NCBI GenBank assembly: GCA_020747015.1
Contig: JAGTJM010000003.1
Span: 124,001 to 188,000, forward strand
Direction of reading: 5' to 3'
Length of the DNA: 64,000 nucleotides
Source: Pyrenochaeta sp. MPI-SDFR-AT-0127
Lineage: Eukaryota > Ascomycota > Dothideomycetes > Pleosporales > Cucurbitariaceae
Shown here: positions 34,163 through 45,955 of the stretch, one piece after another
Numbering within the stretch: the stretch's first letter is position 1
Layout of the letters: every line of letters starts with the position of its first letter
The notes under the pieces: model-generated
What the model was told of the DNA's origin: nothing
The model's database searches: none
The model's input: the letters and a program-made list of their open reading frames with translations, nothing else
Position numbers and translations under genes: made by a program

Positions 34163-35947
34163 CTAGTATCCCCTCTTCCGATTTACTTCATTGACCAACT
34201 TGCCTCCACTCCTCTCTCTCTTAATGTTCTCGATAAGCACTTGGAATGCGCGGTCAGCGTACACGTCTGTTGATCCACTGCAATGTGGCGTAATGAACAC
34301 ATTGGGTGCATCCCATAACGGGTCATCTGATGGGAGAGGCTCGGGGTCAGCGACGTCAAGAGCAGCGCCTTTTATCTGGCCATCTTCAAGAGCTTTGATG
34401 AGAGCTTGTTGGTCTATGCACTGGCCACGTGCAATATTTGCGACGAAAGTTCCGCGCGGATTGCTCTTATGTAGCAATTCGAACTCGTCGGTGGATAGCA
34501 GATGCGTTGTCTCTTTGCTGCGTATGATCAGTCACCTACTCAAGCAATGAATGCACCTGGCAAAGAGATCTCTACTTACGTCAAGGGCACTCCAATGACC
34601 AAGAGATCGATCTCCTGCTTCAGAAAGTTGTGTAGATCCTCTTTACTCGTTCCACTGTACCAAGCACTGGGGAACGTGCCGTCGGGGTCACCGGTTTCCG
34701 GTACAATGTATCCACCATCCTTTTTCGATTCGGGAGTCTTCCTAGGCGACGCGGTATACGCGATCACATCCATACCCATAGCCTTGGCTACGCGGGCCAC
34801 TGTTCTCGGGTTAGCATCGTTCTAGAATATCTAGCCAAATATAGGATATCAAAGCTCGACAATGGAAGGTAAATCCCTGGGATGAAGTGCATCGGGTGTT
34901 GGACCTAGACAGAGTAGATGTATGGATTATCGTGGAACCACAAGTTTGGTTCGGTTCATTCAGGTCTCAAGGCATCCTGCATGAATATTCGATTGCGGCG
35001 TAGAAAGTCGTCCTGCACGGTGCATATTGCGCAATTCTTTGGAAGGCTTGAAAAGTAGTGTGGTTGACTGTTCCATGGTTCCTTCGTGCCGGGATCGCTG
35101 GCCCAACATTGATTGCAAGGGACCGCCACTATGCGATCGTGGGATCCAGGTAATAAAGATTAAAAATACGCTCAAGAGCACCAGAGGCTTGAAATGTTGA
35201 AGAATCGTAGCGGATCGAAGTATTCCCACCAACATGAGACAATCAAAGAAGGTATTGTGCTTACCTTGTCGTCCAATACTTCCGTACCCAAGAATTCCAA
35301 CCCTCTTCCCTACCCGATCACTAACCTGCATCCCTACGCTCTGCTTCCATTCTTTCTTCTTCTGCAGCTCCCACAGTTTCACATAGCTATGTGAATGCAC
35401 TAAATCCATCATGATGACCCACTCGGCAATCTGCGGGCCATGAACACCATTGGCGGAACATAGCGGGATCGTGGAGTCTGTATAGATTGGATGTTTCGCG
35501 ATGTGATTGGTTCCGGCGGAGAAGAATTGAATTAGATTGACATTGGAGAGCGACGATGGGGATGCTGGGAGCCAGAAAAGTGTTGCTAGGTACGAGGCAC
35601 GGTTGAGCAGATCTGGTTCACCCGTGAGTTTTGTTATCTGTTTGGATGAATGATGAACAATAAGGGAAGAGTGTCTAGCCTCTGGCAAACACAGGAGCTA
35701 TGGTTTCGGAGCTTTAACAATACTTCAAAACCAGTTACATACCTTCTGGTACGTCTAGATCGAACGATTTGCCATTCTCAAACTTAGAATGGAAGTACTG
35801 CACCTCTACATTATCAAACTCCTTCTTCAGCTCCTCGATTCCCCTTTTTGCACCTTCCTCAGGCCACGGCAGAGTACAAAGCACAAGCTCCTTTTCTTTG
35901 GACACATCTCTTACCGGGAGGTTTGATCCGCCGCCCATAATGACCAT
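34163..35947 (-). CDS. D-isomer-specific 2-hydroxyacid dehydrogenase
   Basis: NAD(P)H-dependent reductase of 2-keto acids, near the glyoxylate/hydroxypyruvate reductase group; true substrate unknown. Exons 35947-35743, 35612-35265, 34799-34580 and 34517-34163 give 375 residues. Rossmann loop GILGYGSIGRQ continues over the intron to VARVAKAMGMDV; the catalytic Arg region is NIARGQCID, the Glu in ALDVADPEPLP, and the His in NVFITPHCSG. The second intron is 465 nt, far longer than any other in the window; the first is 130 nt. Both were set by family alignment, so a small extra exon inside the long intron cannot be excluded. An ATG at 36013 is also in frame. Confidence 0.85.
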
Positions 35948-38900
35948 TCCTAGTACCTTGAAAGAATAAAGGTTGGACGGAGATTCAATACAGAGCCTGG
36001 AAACGATATGCACCGTTTGTAGGCCCTTGTTTCACATATGCTAGATCCAGACGATACGAGCAAACTGGAACGTGGTCGCGGATGTTTAAACGTTGAGAGT
36101 CGGAGTGGGATCTGGATAGTGGGGTAGAGTAGTCAAATCATGGTGGGGTTGCCCTTCCTTTTCCACTTATATATATCATGACGTGCTTGCTTAACTCCAT
36201 CTTTGAAAACGCGAAACACCGAGAATTGCTGATCTACCTCCTAATGCTAGCAGCACTTGTTGTACCCAGACCAGTTGGATGAGTAAGACCTAGGCATATA
36301 TGGGAGCGTCATGTCTGCCATGGAGACGATTAGTGGGGTCAGATCGCCGCGCACTTCCGGTCGATTGGCCTAAATTTGTTTCTTCTGCTTTGTGAGCTGA
36401 TGAGAGCACTGCGAGGTATTTCAGATGCCAAGATTCCTTTGCTGAACAAGTGACAAATATTTGTGATGCTACCATGCGAGATACCTTGCTCTTGAGAAAA
36501 TTCCTCTACTACAAATAAGCCTTTATGTCACTTAAGTTTAGTCGTTTGCGAGCATTCCTATCCAGTCTGATATATCGCCCCATAGACGAACTCCTTGCGA
36601 TGAAATTCAGTGTTGCGAAGGAGTTCTAGAATGAAACAATTGAAGCCTGACTTGCTAGAGAAGAGCAACAATAAAGAGACGGGGATGCTAGGAACAGGTC
36701 AGCATGGTGGGTGAGATGGCCGGCGAAAATCCATGAGCAGTAGAGCGAGTAAATGGAAGAGATTCAATCGCAAATGAGATGAGAATGTTGCTTGCATTGC
36801 AACCAGCCATCAATGGAGCCTCGCTACATTGATCTCTGGAACACTCTCCAGCAGGGCGCTCAATCTTAAAAAAACTTTGGGGTGAAACTCTATCCGAGGA
36901 TTATTCTACCACCGCTTCCTACACCTGACCAGAGCCACTTTTGATGTGATCTCATAGGTTAGGTCTAGAGTTCCCGCTGCGATCATCACCCTAGCCCTTG
37001 GTAGTTTCATCATCGGACATTGATAAGGGCCAAGCTACAAACCTTGCTGGACTGGGTCAGCCTTATATCCCAAGGATGAGGAGGGGAACCATGCGACACA
37101 TCGCCAACGTAGGCCTGTTGACACCGAAGTTTCCAAGCCGCCTTCGGTAGTCGCGAGCCCGTGGAACACCGAGAAGAAGGCTCTACCACGCTGGTGGAGT
37201 AGGGTGGATCAAAATGGCCAGGTCTTCCCTGTTTGTGAACAGAATTTAGCGGCCCGTTTGAGAAGACTTGGGCTGCCCGAGGTCCCATGTTCCCATCCCG
37301 ACGTCGCTCAAATAAATGAGCATGTACGGTCCGATACCCGTCCAGTGGAGGGAGATTGGCTATCGATATGGCTTGTCTAGCTGCCTCTTTGCGGTCAACT
37401 CCCGGTTACGACAATACGATCGGTGTCGGTCTTGTTAATAACAATTCGACTCATCTCTTAGCGTCGAACTCTTGACGCGTGGGCCTAGACGACAACATTT
37501 ATCCTCAGCAGAAAAATAGTGCAACAAGAAAGCGAAACCGACGAAACGAGATCGTGTCACAAAGATCTGGCAAAAATTATCTCATTGTACGAATATCGGA
37601 TAGTGAGCCGATCACATTCCTGGGATACTGCAGATGCTGATTACCCACCGTCTACATGGCAAAAGCAATCTTGTGTACTCATTCAACAATCATTCGGCCT
37701 CGCAGCGACCATGTCTGCGTCCCGCCTCGCTTAGACACATGGCTTTCATACGGGCCGTCAGTTCCCCAGTAGGGCTTTGAAGGTCAGCTATCATTGAGCA
37801 TGATGGCGCCAATGACCAAGCCGCTTCTAGGGCGCCTCTTCCCTCCCCCTATGGAGTGCTCATCTCGATGTTGATCCGAGCCGTTGCACCCGCCTTGCAT
37901 CTTTCGAACTTGCCGCCGTGACCACCCAACCCCTGTAAAACCATCAAGTCCCGCGGCCCAAATACCTGTTCCTGCATCCCTTCCCGTGAGGACGTTCATG
38001 ACGATTTTCCGTTGAAAAGGCCACGATACCAAAAGCGGCAGAGTCCCGAGGTCTAAAATATATCCACATACTAGGGCAAGGAAGACCTTCTCCTTTCATG
38101 TATAACTCCGCGCTTTTAAGAGCGTCTGGGAATAATGTTCTAGAAGACTGGGGCTTGGAGGAGGATGCGACCCGGGATGTATGCAAACTGAGCACACGAG
38201 TGCCCTACGATTGCATGAACGCAGTTAAGGTGACCTGATCGTTTATTCGTACATTGGTAAGCGCGTGTTGATGAGTCCGGTAGTACTACTTCAAGGCGAA
38301 TGGCACGGAGGTAGATATATTCTCCCGAGCTCTCAACAGCGTAGCGAACCAGTGGGACATGAGAGTCAGCACGGCAGAATGCCCATTCGTTGCTCCGAGG
38401 ATCGAAAGCCGGGGAGGACTGCCTAAACGTCACTTCAACGAACGAGACCAGTCAGCATCCGCAGTATTGCTGACGGTTGGGTTACCAAGCGTGTTAGCGA
38501 AGGGGAAATGGGCCTGGGTTAGATTTCCAGAGTCTGACAGGCCCTTGGTTATTCTCAGACCGCGTCCCTGCCAAGATCGAGAAATAGGCTGCATTTATCC
38601 AAACTACCCCTGCCTCCACACCCTTCAGCCCGTCATCAGCTTTTCTGGGAATGACTTTAGACGCCGTGCTGTTTCTCTGTGTCAACAGACGATCGTGCAT
38701 ACAAGCGAGATATTGAGGCGAGGAACAGGCGAGATGCAATTAATATTCAGAATTTGTTCCTTTGCATGTGTTAAAGATAGTCTGAAGAGAGGGTGATAAG
38801 CGAGGTTTCGAAGCGGTAGAGCCATGTCTCCACCACGTAATACCAGTTTTTGATGAAAGCTGACAGTGAAACTCTGGCTTCCTGCGAATATCATGACCTG

Positions 38901-39525
38901 AGACATCATCGTAAGTGAGAAGGTGCTAAAGCCGCGTGCAGAACAATGTACATGAAGATGATACACAACGACCAACTACAAGAAATGAAGAAAAGAGATC
39001 GAGAGCCGGGTCCATCAAAGTCCGGGTAATAGTCATTCCGGTGAATCCCCGAAAAGCGTTAGAACGTCAAAATGACGGTTGTTGGACAGAAACATAAGGA
39101 TCGAAAGAAAGGACGATCGAAGCCTGGGTACAAGCAACGTGTGCATATGAGGTTCCAGTTATAATCATCCGAAAATGTCGTCTAGCGCGAGTGCCATTGC
39201 TTACGTTGAAGCACTTGTGTGTGAATCGAGAAGGCTTCTACCTCTGAGACACATTGCATTGCTGCCGATATGTGACGATTGGGACGAGTATGCTGGAGAA
39301 GCCTTAACTTCCTTAATCGCACGTATGCTGGTGCCACGTATGAACATCATAAATTCATGGACAGGGTCCTCGACAGCAGTCGTAGTGATTCGCGCACGGC
39401 AGAAGGTCTTAGCCCACGGCTAAACGCAGAGCGGAAGAGGACATCGAATCGATTTTGTGGATACTTTCGCGTGACATTCCAGTAGGAACATGGTTTTGAA
39501 AAATAGAAAATGTATGTTATTGATC
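35948..39525. other. 3.6-kb gene-poor block
   Basis: Numerous stops in all frames and only short overlapping open frames, none with a motif. No transposase, reverse transcriptase or terminal repeat was recognised. A dinucleotide count would tell whether it has been RIP-mutated; I cannot compute that reliably here. Confidence 0.45.
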
Positions 39526-41344
39526 TCATATCTTATCTTCGAAGTCGGGGGGATGTAGGCCGAGTCCACCCCTTGCATGCGATGATCGAGGATCCCACTC
39601 CACTTGCGTTGCTGCTCGAGATTGTGGACGTGGAGAGGAGAAGCTCAACGTAGGACTTCGATACTCTCGCTGAGTTTCTTTGTTGAAGTAATCGGGAGTA
39701 TCAGAGCGGAAGTTGTTATAACTGGCGATACCAGGTGGTGTAAGGGCGCTCGGTGGTGGTTGTGGCTCGAACTTCTTCAACTCGTAGTTACGCGGATTGC
39801 CAGTATAATTCTTGGCATCAAGCGAAACAAATTCGCCGTTCTTGCTAAATTTGCCCTTGAAGAATTCTATCCATCCAGTTATCATGCTCCACCGAAGCAG
39901 CAAGATGAAGCATTGGAGGCCAGCAATCTGTTTGAGATGTCAGCAGAGTTTGCCTGACTCAAGGTTGTTCGACTTACGGAGAGCATCATCAGGATTGCGA
40001 TCACTGTGGATTGATCGATCGCTATATCTTGACCAAGAGGAAAACACGGATCTGGTTTTGTGGGATTTTGCATCAGGCAAAGCAAGTAAGGCCTGAGCTC
40101 GGCCACATTGTCCTTGGCGTGCGTGGTGAGCGAATTCAACCAGATGAACACGACCGAAAAGAAGATAACGTCGACCAGGATGAAGACGACGATGGTGATG
40201 CCACGCCATTGGAGCCAGAGGACTTTACGAACGCGTCGGTAAACTGCTCGTGCAGAGCGGGTTCGTACGCTAGTCGTATAGGACGGAAGGCCGGCACTGC
40301 TTTGCGTCTCGGTCTGGTCGTCGCTGAACATGTTCTGGAGGTACACCTTGATGCAATACGCGAATCTTTGGAACCACGTTAGTTATGACATGTTGCATGC
40401 CACCGGACTGACCTACGTTGCGATTTGTATGACCATGGCTGCTCCAGCGATAGCCAGCAAAGGACCCCAGAAATCCTTCATAGAATGTACTGCGTTGACG
40501 TGGCAGACATCTCCGAACCGAAATGATACCCCAGTAATTGTGATTGTGATCGTGAAGAAGGTGGCGGCCACCGACCAACCCAGACCTTGGGCCCAGTAGA
40601 AGAATTTCTTTCCCGGTGTTACATCCCAACAAATTTGAAGGTGCATTGACAGAGCACGAATAAAGACTATGCAACAATTAGCATTCCAAGCAGAGATACG
40701 TCAGCACAAAGCACTCACTCCATACTGCCATTGATAAGCCTCCAGAGATGAGAAAGGCACCCGAAAACGCGCACGTCAAACTCGAATACATGTCGTTAGG
40801 GGTGATCTCATCGTAGCATTGCTCTGGTTGTGCCCCGAAAGGTATCACAAACCCTAGCTGTTGAACATGAGCAATTGCACGTACAGTGAGCAGTGAGCAA
40901 TACATACCGCCATCAAACTTGCCGCGATGATCAGGCAGTAACTCAGATAGTGCCGCCGGGTTTTCTCAGCCGGTAAGACGATGAAGGTTATCATGAGAAA
41001 GATCATGCATATCAAGCCAGCTACGTTGAGTGCCTCGGCCGCACGATACCAACGGTTGAAATCTTGACAGGTAGTTAGTAGGGTCATCGAAAGCACTGAA
41101 TTCACATATGCTGACCGGACGGATAGAGATAATCGGTCAATGGGCATGGCAAACAGCAAAAGAGCCCTTTCTTGATCTGCTCAACCGGTGCGCAGAACCT
41201 TCCAGGCACGACTAGAGCTATCAGCAACTTGATGACTGTTATTGTTGTGGAGCACTTACAGCCATCCAGACCGAAGTTTGCGGCATCGTAGAAAGGCGCA
41301 GGACAAAGCCCTCGGAGCTGTGATGAAAGTGTTGTATTTGCCAT
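39526..41344 (-). CDS. seven-transmembrane receptor-like protein (fungal Frizzled/Smoothened-like group)
   Basis: Candidate G-protein-coupled receptor of the plasma membrane; ligand unknown. Seven exons, 41344-41260, 41211-41116, 41062-40908, 40857-40719, 40666-40417, 40365-39978 and 39927-39526, give 504 residues. The short N-terminus is Cys-rich (LCPAPFYD, DGC, GRFCAP, FCCLPCPLTDYLYP), then TM1 AEALNVAGLICMIFLMITFIV. Conserved loops include LPAEKTRRHYLS, GAQPEQCYDEITPNDMYSSLTC, SMHLQICWDVTPGK and FRFGDVCHVN. The last membrane segments flank PDPCFPLGQD. The long cytoplasmic tail is Pro/Ser-rich. I place it by memory in the class F-like or cAMP-receptor-like fungal group; subgroup is unsure. 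Confidence 0.82.
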
Positions 41345-44300
41345 TGTGTACGATGGATTCCTGTAGTAGATGCTAACCCATTCACAGTAAAGTTGATATA
41401 CACAACATGGAAGTCAGTCCGGCGGTGTTCCCAGTATGGCCTGAAGCTATGTATATGGTAGATGTTGTAATATGGGTGGGGTCAATTACGGCGCAGACGG
41501 TTCCGGGCCTCGAAGCAAAGGTATGTTTGCTGGAGGATAGCTTTCCGGTAGGCAATGCTAATGGTCCCAGACTATACGGAACCTGAAACCATGGACGGCA
41601 AAGGGAGCCAAGTTCCAAAGGAGTGTCGCAGAGGGAAACGGTAGGGTGGAGTGACGGTGTCTTCGTTAGCCCAAACGTGGGAAGTGTGCAAAGCAGTCTT
41701 AAGGAAAGGATAAGGTTTATGGTCTAGAATTAGAGCCACACGAGGCCAGAGCGAGTGAGTAATGAATGACGGGGCGCTGTGTGAGATGTAGGGAAAACCG
41801 TTGCGGCACAGAGGCGTTTGTGCAGAAAGTCTAGGAAGAGGACCTGGTCTTGCTTGCGGCTCCTGGTTGGGCCACCTGCGAAGTCGTAAGCCTAGTGGGG
41901 GACGGCGATCCAAAAACGAACAGACCCATTCACCCCTGCAGGTTCCCTTTCACCCTTGTATAGCGCGCATCCCCCCCGGGAGGGCTAAAAGGCCAAGATA
42001 TCCAGGAAGCATGCAAGAGCGACCAGGATTTCTGCAGTGGCGGAGGTGTGTGTGGTGTGTGCAGGGGTGCCAGAGCCGGGCCCCAACGGCAAGACTCGTG
42101 CAGCTGTTGGCACTGGTTCAATGAAGCCGACAGCCGCACCACTATGCTCACGAATCTGGTCAGCTCGTGTAGTTTGATTCGCGACCATCCGGAGAACCGT
42201 CGCGCTGGATGCCACGCGACCAGCGCATGATGGCCAAATTCAACCATGAAGCGCCCAGTACTGTTCGAGGCAGAAGCGGCACGACCTCTCTGTCCAGGCC
42301 GACAAATGCGAACTCATGCAGAAGCTTAATTTCATGCGCAGCGATATTGTCGATGATGCAACTGGATGCCATCCAAGAAGGAACCAAATTGCTGCTGACT
42401 GGAGTTGCAATGGTTCCTGCAGGGAGTTTGCCCAGGGCTTGTCGGAAGAAATGAGATACTGCCTTGTCGTGCTGTGCCTAGGGCTCGTCATGTTGAGCAA
42501 GAGAGCCTCAAAGCTGGCCCCTCGCTGTTGGCCAGAGGTTTGTAGTTCCGCTGCGATGACTGGTTGAAAAGATTTTCGTGTCATTATTGGCTGCCTGTCG
42601 CTGGCTCCCAATGACGGCGGGATCCGAGCCTTTGACAGAGGCATGCAGCCGATCCTTCACTGCCCGTCCTGGATGGCAGAGACTGGACAAGTGTCTGCTT
42701 TGACAGCGACATCACTCCAGCTGCCTTTGCCCTGCTCAGCCTGTCACGAGTCCGAATCCGCCGGCCTTCTTTCAGAAAGGGTAAAGCGACACTTGCGCAG
42801 CTGGAGCCTCTGCATTGCGAACGGGATGATCCTGTCAGGTCCTGGTGGGCGTGGCGTAGTGGCAAGGTCGGCGTCAGCTTTCATGCAACGCCCGGCGTTT
42901 TCGAACTCTCCCTGATGCGCTAGTACTGCTCGGTGTTTTGGCCAAAGCCCAACCTACACACACGTAACAAGCGCGTCGCCGCCTGCAGTTGTCTCTGATT
43001 GGGTTAACGGAGGTAGAAAGTCGAGAGTCCTTGGTTGGGGATTGGCGCGTTGGCGCAGAGTGAACAGAGGACACTATGCTGTTTTGGGCTGCCCCTTCTG
43101 GCTTTGCCCTTGCAGCTTGCCTATTCTCGACGATGACCTCGGAAGATGCAGGTCGATCGTCTACTCTGCATCCTCTTCCGAGTTTGACAAATCTTTCCCC
43201 CGAACTTTTTTGTTGGTCTGCTTGCTCGAATCATGTACGCACCGAGCGCAGCCTTCTCCAGTCGCCCAACAGGTTAGCATTCGTCGGATGCGTCAGGCAT
43301 GGGCACAACCGCGTTTGGAGATGTTTCTGCACCGTGCATACCCGCAGTCGTTGGAGAGTGCTCTAACCCTCCTTTGGGCTCTGCATGCGCACCCCAAGGG
43401 ATGATTGGCGGACTAATCGAATAATCCACCAATTTGTGGCCGTCGTCATTCACCAGACACTACCAGAGTGCAGCACGTTTCACAAATTGTGTTTGAGACC
43501 TGCCGGTGCTTGTTGGCAGACCATCGACACTGTGTAGCGAGTTGCTCTAGGGCTCGTCAGAAAACAGGATGAGAAACATGTGTCATATCAACCTCTGGCG
43601 TTTTGTCAGAGCAGGCCAACATTGGGCATCTTCAGACACACCACCTCAAGTGCCGGATCCTCTCTACCCTTCATGTCCATCGCTATAGATAACTTTCCAC
43701 GCACATGGTAACTTGGAATGCTACCGGCAACAAGGTCGCGCTCCACAGCACCAAACTCCATTTGAGACGTGGGCAAGCGTCCAAGTCAAGTCTAATCGGC
43801 GAATTCCATAATCCAAGTTACAGAATCTCAAACCCATGCGGGGAGAGAGATCGAGCCCACCTGTTATCGGGACCATAGCCCCGCTGATCTGCAGGTTCAT
43901 TCTCGAGGCGGTCTGATATGTTTCGACATGAGGTGCTAATCGTTGCTCGACCATTGAGACAACGACGACTGTGTGGCGGTTGGAATGAAACATTTTCAGA
44001 AACATGCATCTCTACCAATTTGTGCTCACGTGTGCAAACCGCATTGCATCAACAAGCCGCATTCTTCAGCCAGTGGACAGAGTATGCGTGCTGCACTCAG
44101 AGTAGAATAGACTACCAAAATCTCGCTGCTTTGCTTTCAATTGTCACAACCGAAAAGGACATGCGCCAATTATCATGCACTTCGTATGAGACCAGATGTG
44201 TTCCCTCGAATCGTCTTGCAGGCTCTCACTGACAAATGCCTGCAATAGTCGGAACACCATGGTCCTCTGTGCAGATCTAGTGCATGGCATGGCGAAGTTG

Positions 44301-45955
44301 TACAGACGCGCATTTATTTGTATAGTTTTTCCTTCATGAAAATTGTCATTCTCGCATAATGCCTTAAGCAATCAGCGTCTGTGGAGGCCTTCACCAACCC
44401 TCAGCGCGCAGATGCATGCAAAGTCTATGCATGCAAAGCCTTTCACGAGCATTTCCTTCCACTCCCTATATCACGAGCAAGGCTTTCGAATATTACCACG
44501 ACGATCACATCCTCGGTATCTGACCCCGCACAACGCTTTTTATATTGCTCGAATGCCACAATGTGAAAATAAGATGGGTGACAGGTATGCACTCGGTCCG
44601 GACGACATCGACTGTAAGCCACAAAGCTGCGCGATCTCTGTAGTCCAATGCCGCGTTCGCAAGACTTTCTGTAACTTTATGCATTGCGCGCAGTATATGC
44701 GTGCGTCGCCCCCCCTCATACGTATTGCCGGCAGCTAGCAACACTACGGACATGTCACCGATGGAGGCGTTGCTTCTACCAGCATGTCACTGCTGAGCGG
44801 CATTATGTGATGACCCAAGGACGGCTGTCACCGGCGGCAGTGTTCCACCATAACCTCAGGTTTTTCGAATTACGGTACATGCTAACAAACTACCTTGCTC
44901 AAACAGGCTTCTAGAAGGTGGCTACTGCACGTTCAAGAACACTGACCCTCTTGTGGCTATCACGAGGATACGGACTGGTCGCCATACCGATGCCACAAAC
45001 TTAGTTGATTTAGTTCCACGCAGCTCTCGGAAGGAACCGAGGTTCTCAGTGACCCTCGCGTTCCCCTGGCTGGGCCGGTCGTGACCTGTGCCAACGCCTC
45101 TCAGTAGATTTGTGGGTGTGTGGCTGCATTGTCTCGTATTCTCATCTCATCAACGGTCCGCCCAAGCTGCCGTTCCATCGTCCATTTGCCGCCCTCCGCA
45201 TCGCGTCTGAAATGCTGCCTGCTGCCTGCTGCCGTCTCAAATGCTCAAATTTAGGCACGCCACTAGCTCCATCGCGACGACAACGGCATGGCGCTCTAAC
45301 GGGCAACAGCCGTTTCTGGAAGCACGCCCGTTAGTCGGGACGATTAATTTGTGAAACCACATGCCGGTTCTTTTAGCCTTATGCCACGAGAAGTCGCTTG
45401 ATGTTAGTCCATCCACGCGAGATGTCGAGTCAACAAGCGCTGACCTCATTTCACATTTGATATGATTGAAATTTGGCAGGCATTGCGGGCGCCCCAGAAT
45501 CGTGTCGCGCTGCGAATTCGGATGCATGCCAGGTGTGGGGTCTATTTCCAGAATGTATACCGAAGTCTGGAGAAATCACGTGAGCAGAATGTTCGCGTGT
45601 ACAGTAGGCAGTCGCCAGGAGGACTTTGTCGTTGAGGACCGAGTTCATCTGGGGAGATTAGTACTTGTTTGGCCGTATAGGATCGGCGTGTTTGCCCGTA
45701 ATTGTGACCATCGAGCGGTGAATTATTCAAGGGCGGCAGACAGAAACTCCCAGGTAAGGCTAGCCTGTGAAGTGACAATGAATTGTGAAGGGTACATTTG
45801 GTTCATTATCGAGGAAGTGAAGAATAGCATCAACACAATGGAATGGCTCCTTGCTATATAGAAATACTCCTTCATCCAGGCACATGGGCCTACCACTGCA
45901 AAGCAAGCATGTCGCGTCTCATTCCCCTCATGGCAAACTTAGATGACAATAAAAA
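41345..45955. other. 4.6-kb gene-poor block
   Basis: Short motif-free open frames on both strands, with a GC-rich part around 41,800-43,400. A hairpin with a tRNA A-box-like string near 42,846-42,925 was tested and rejected. No transposon hallmark recognised. Confidence 0.45.

Noticed and set aside
34960..35688. long minus-strand frame through the dehydrogenase intron
   Set aside because: Its first half is true exon 2; the rest reads through the 465-nt intron without the family's NAD-binding sequence, which continues only from 34799.
38359..38796. 145-codon plus-strand frame in the gene-poor block
   Set aside because: No motif, no promoter or splice context, and a competing frame on the opposite strand.
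42846..42925. tRNA-like string with A-box TGGCGTAGTGG and a TTCGAAC loop
   Set aside because: Neither D-stem nor T-stem pairs, and no GT..AG excision I tried gives a cloverleaf. At most a decayed relic or chance.
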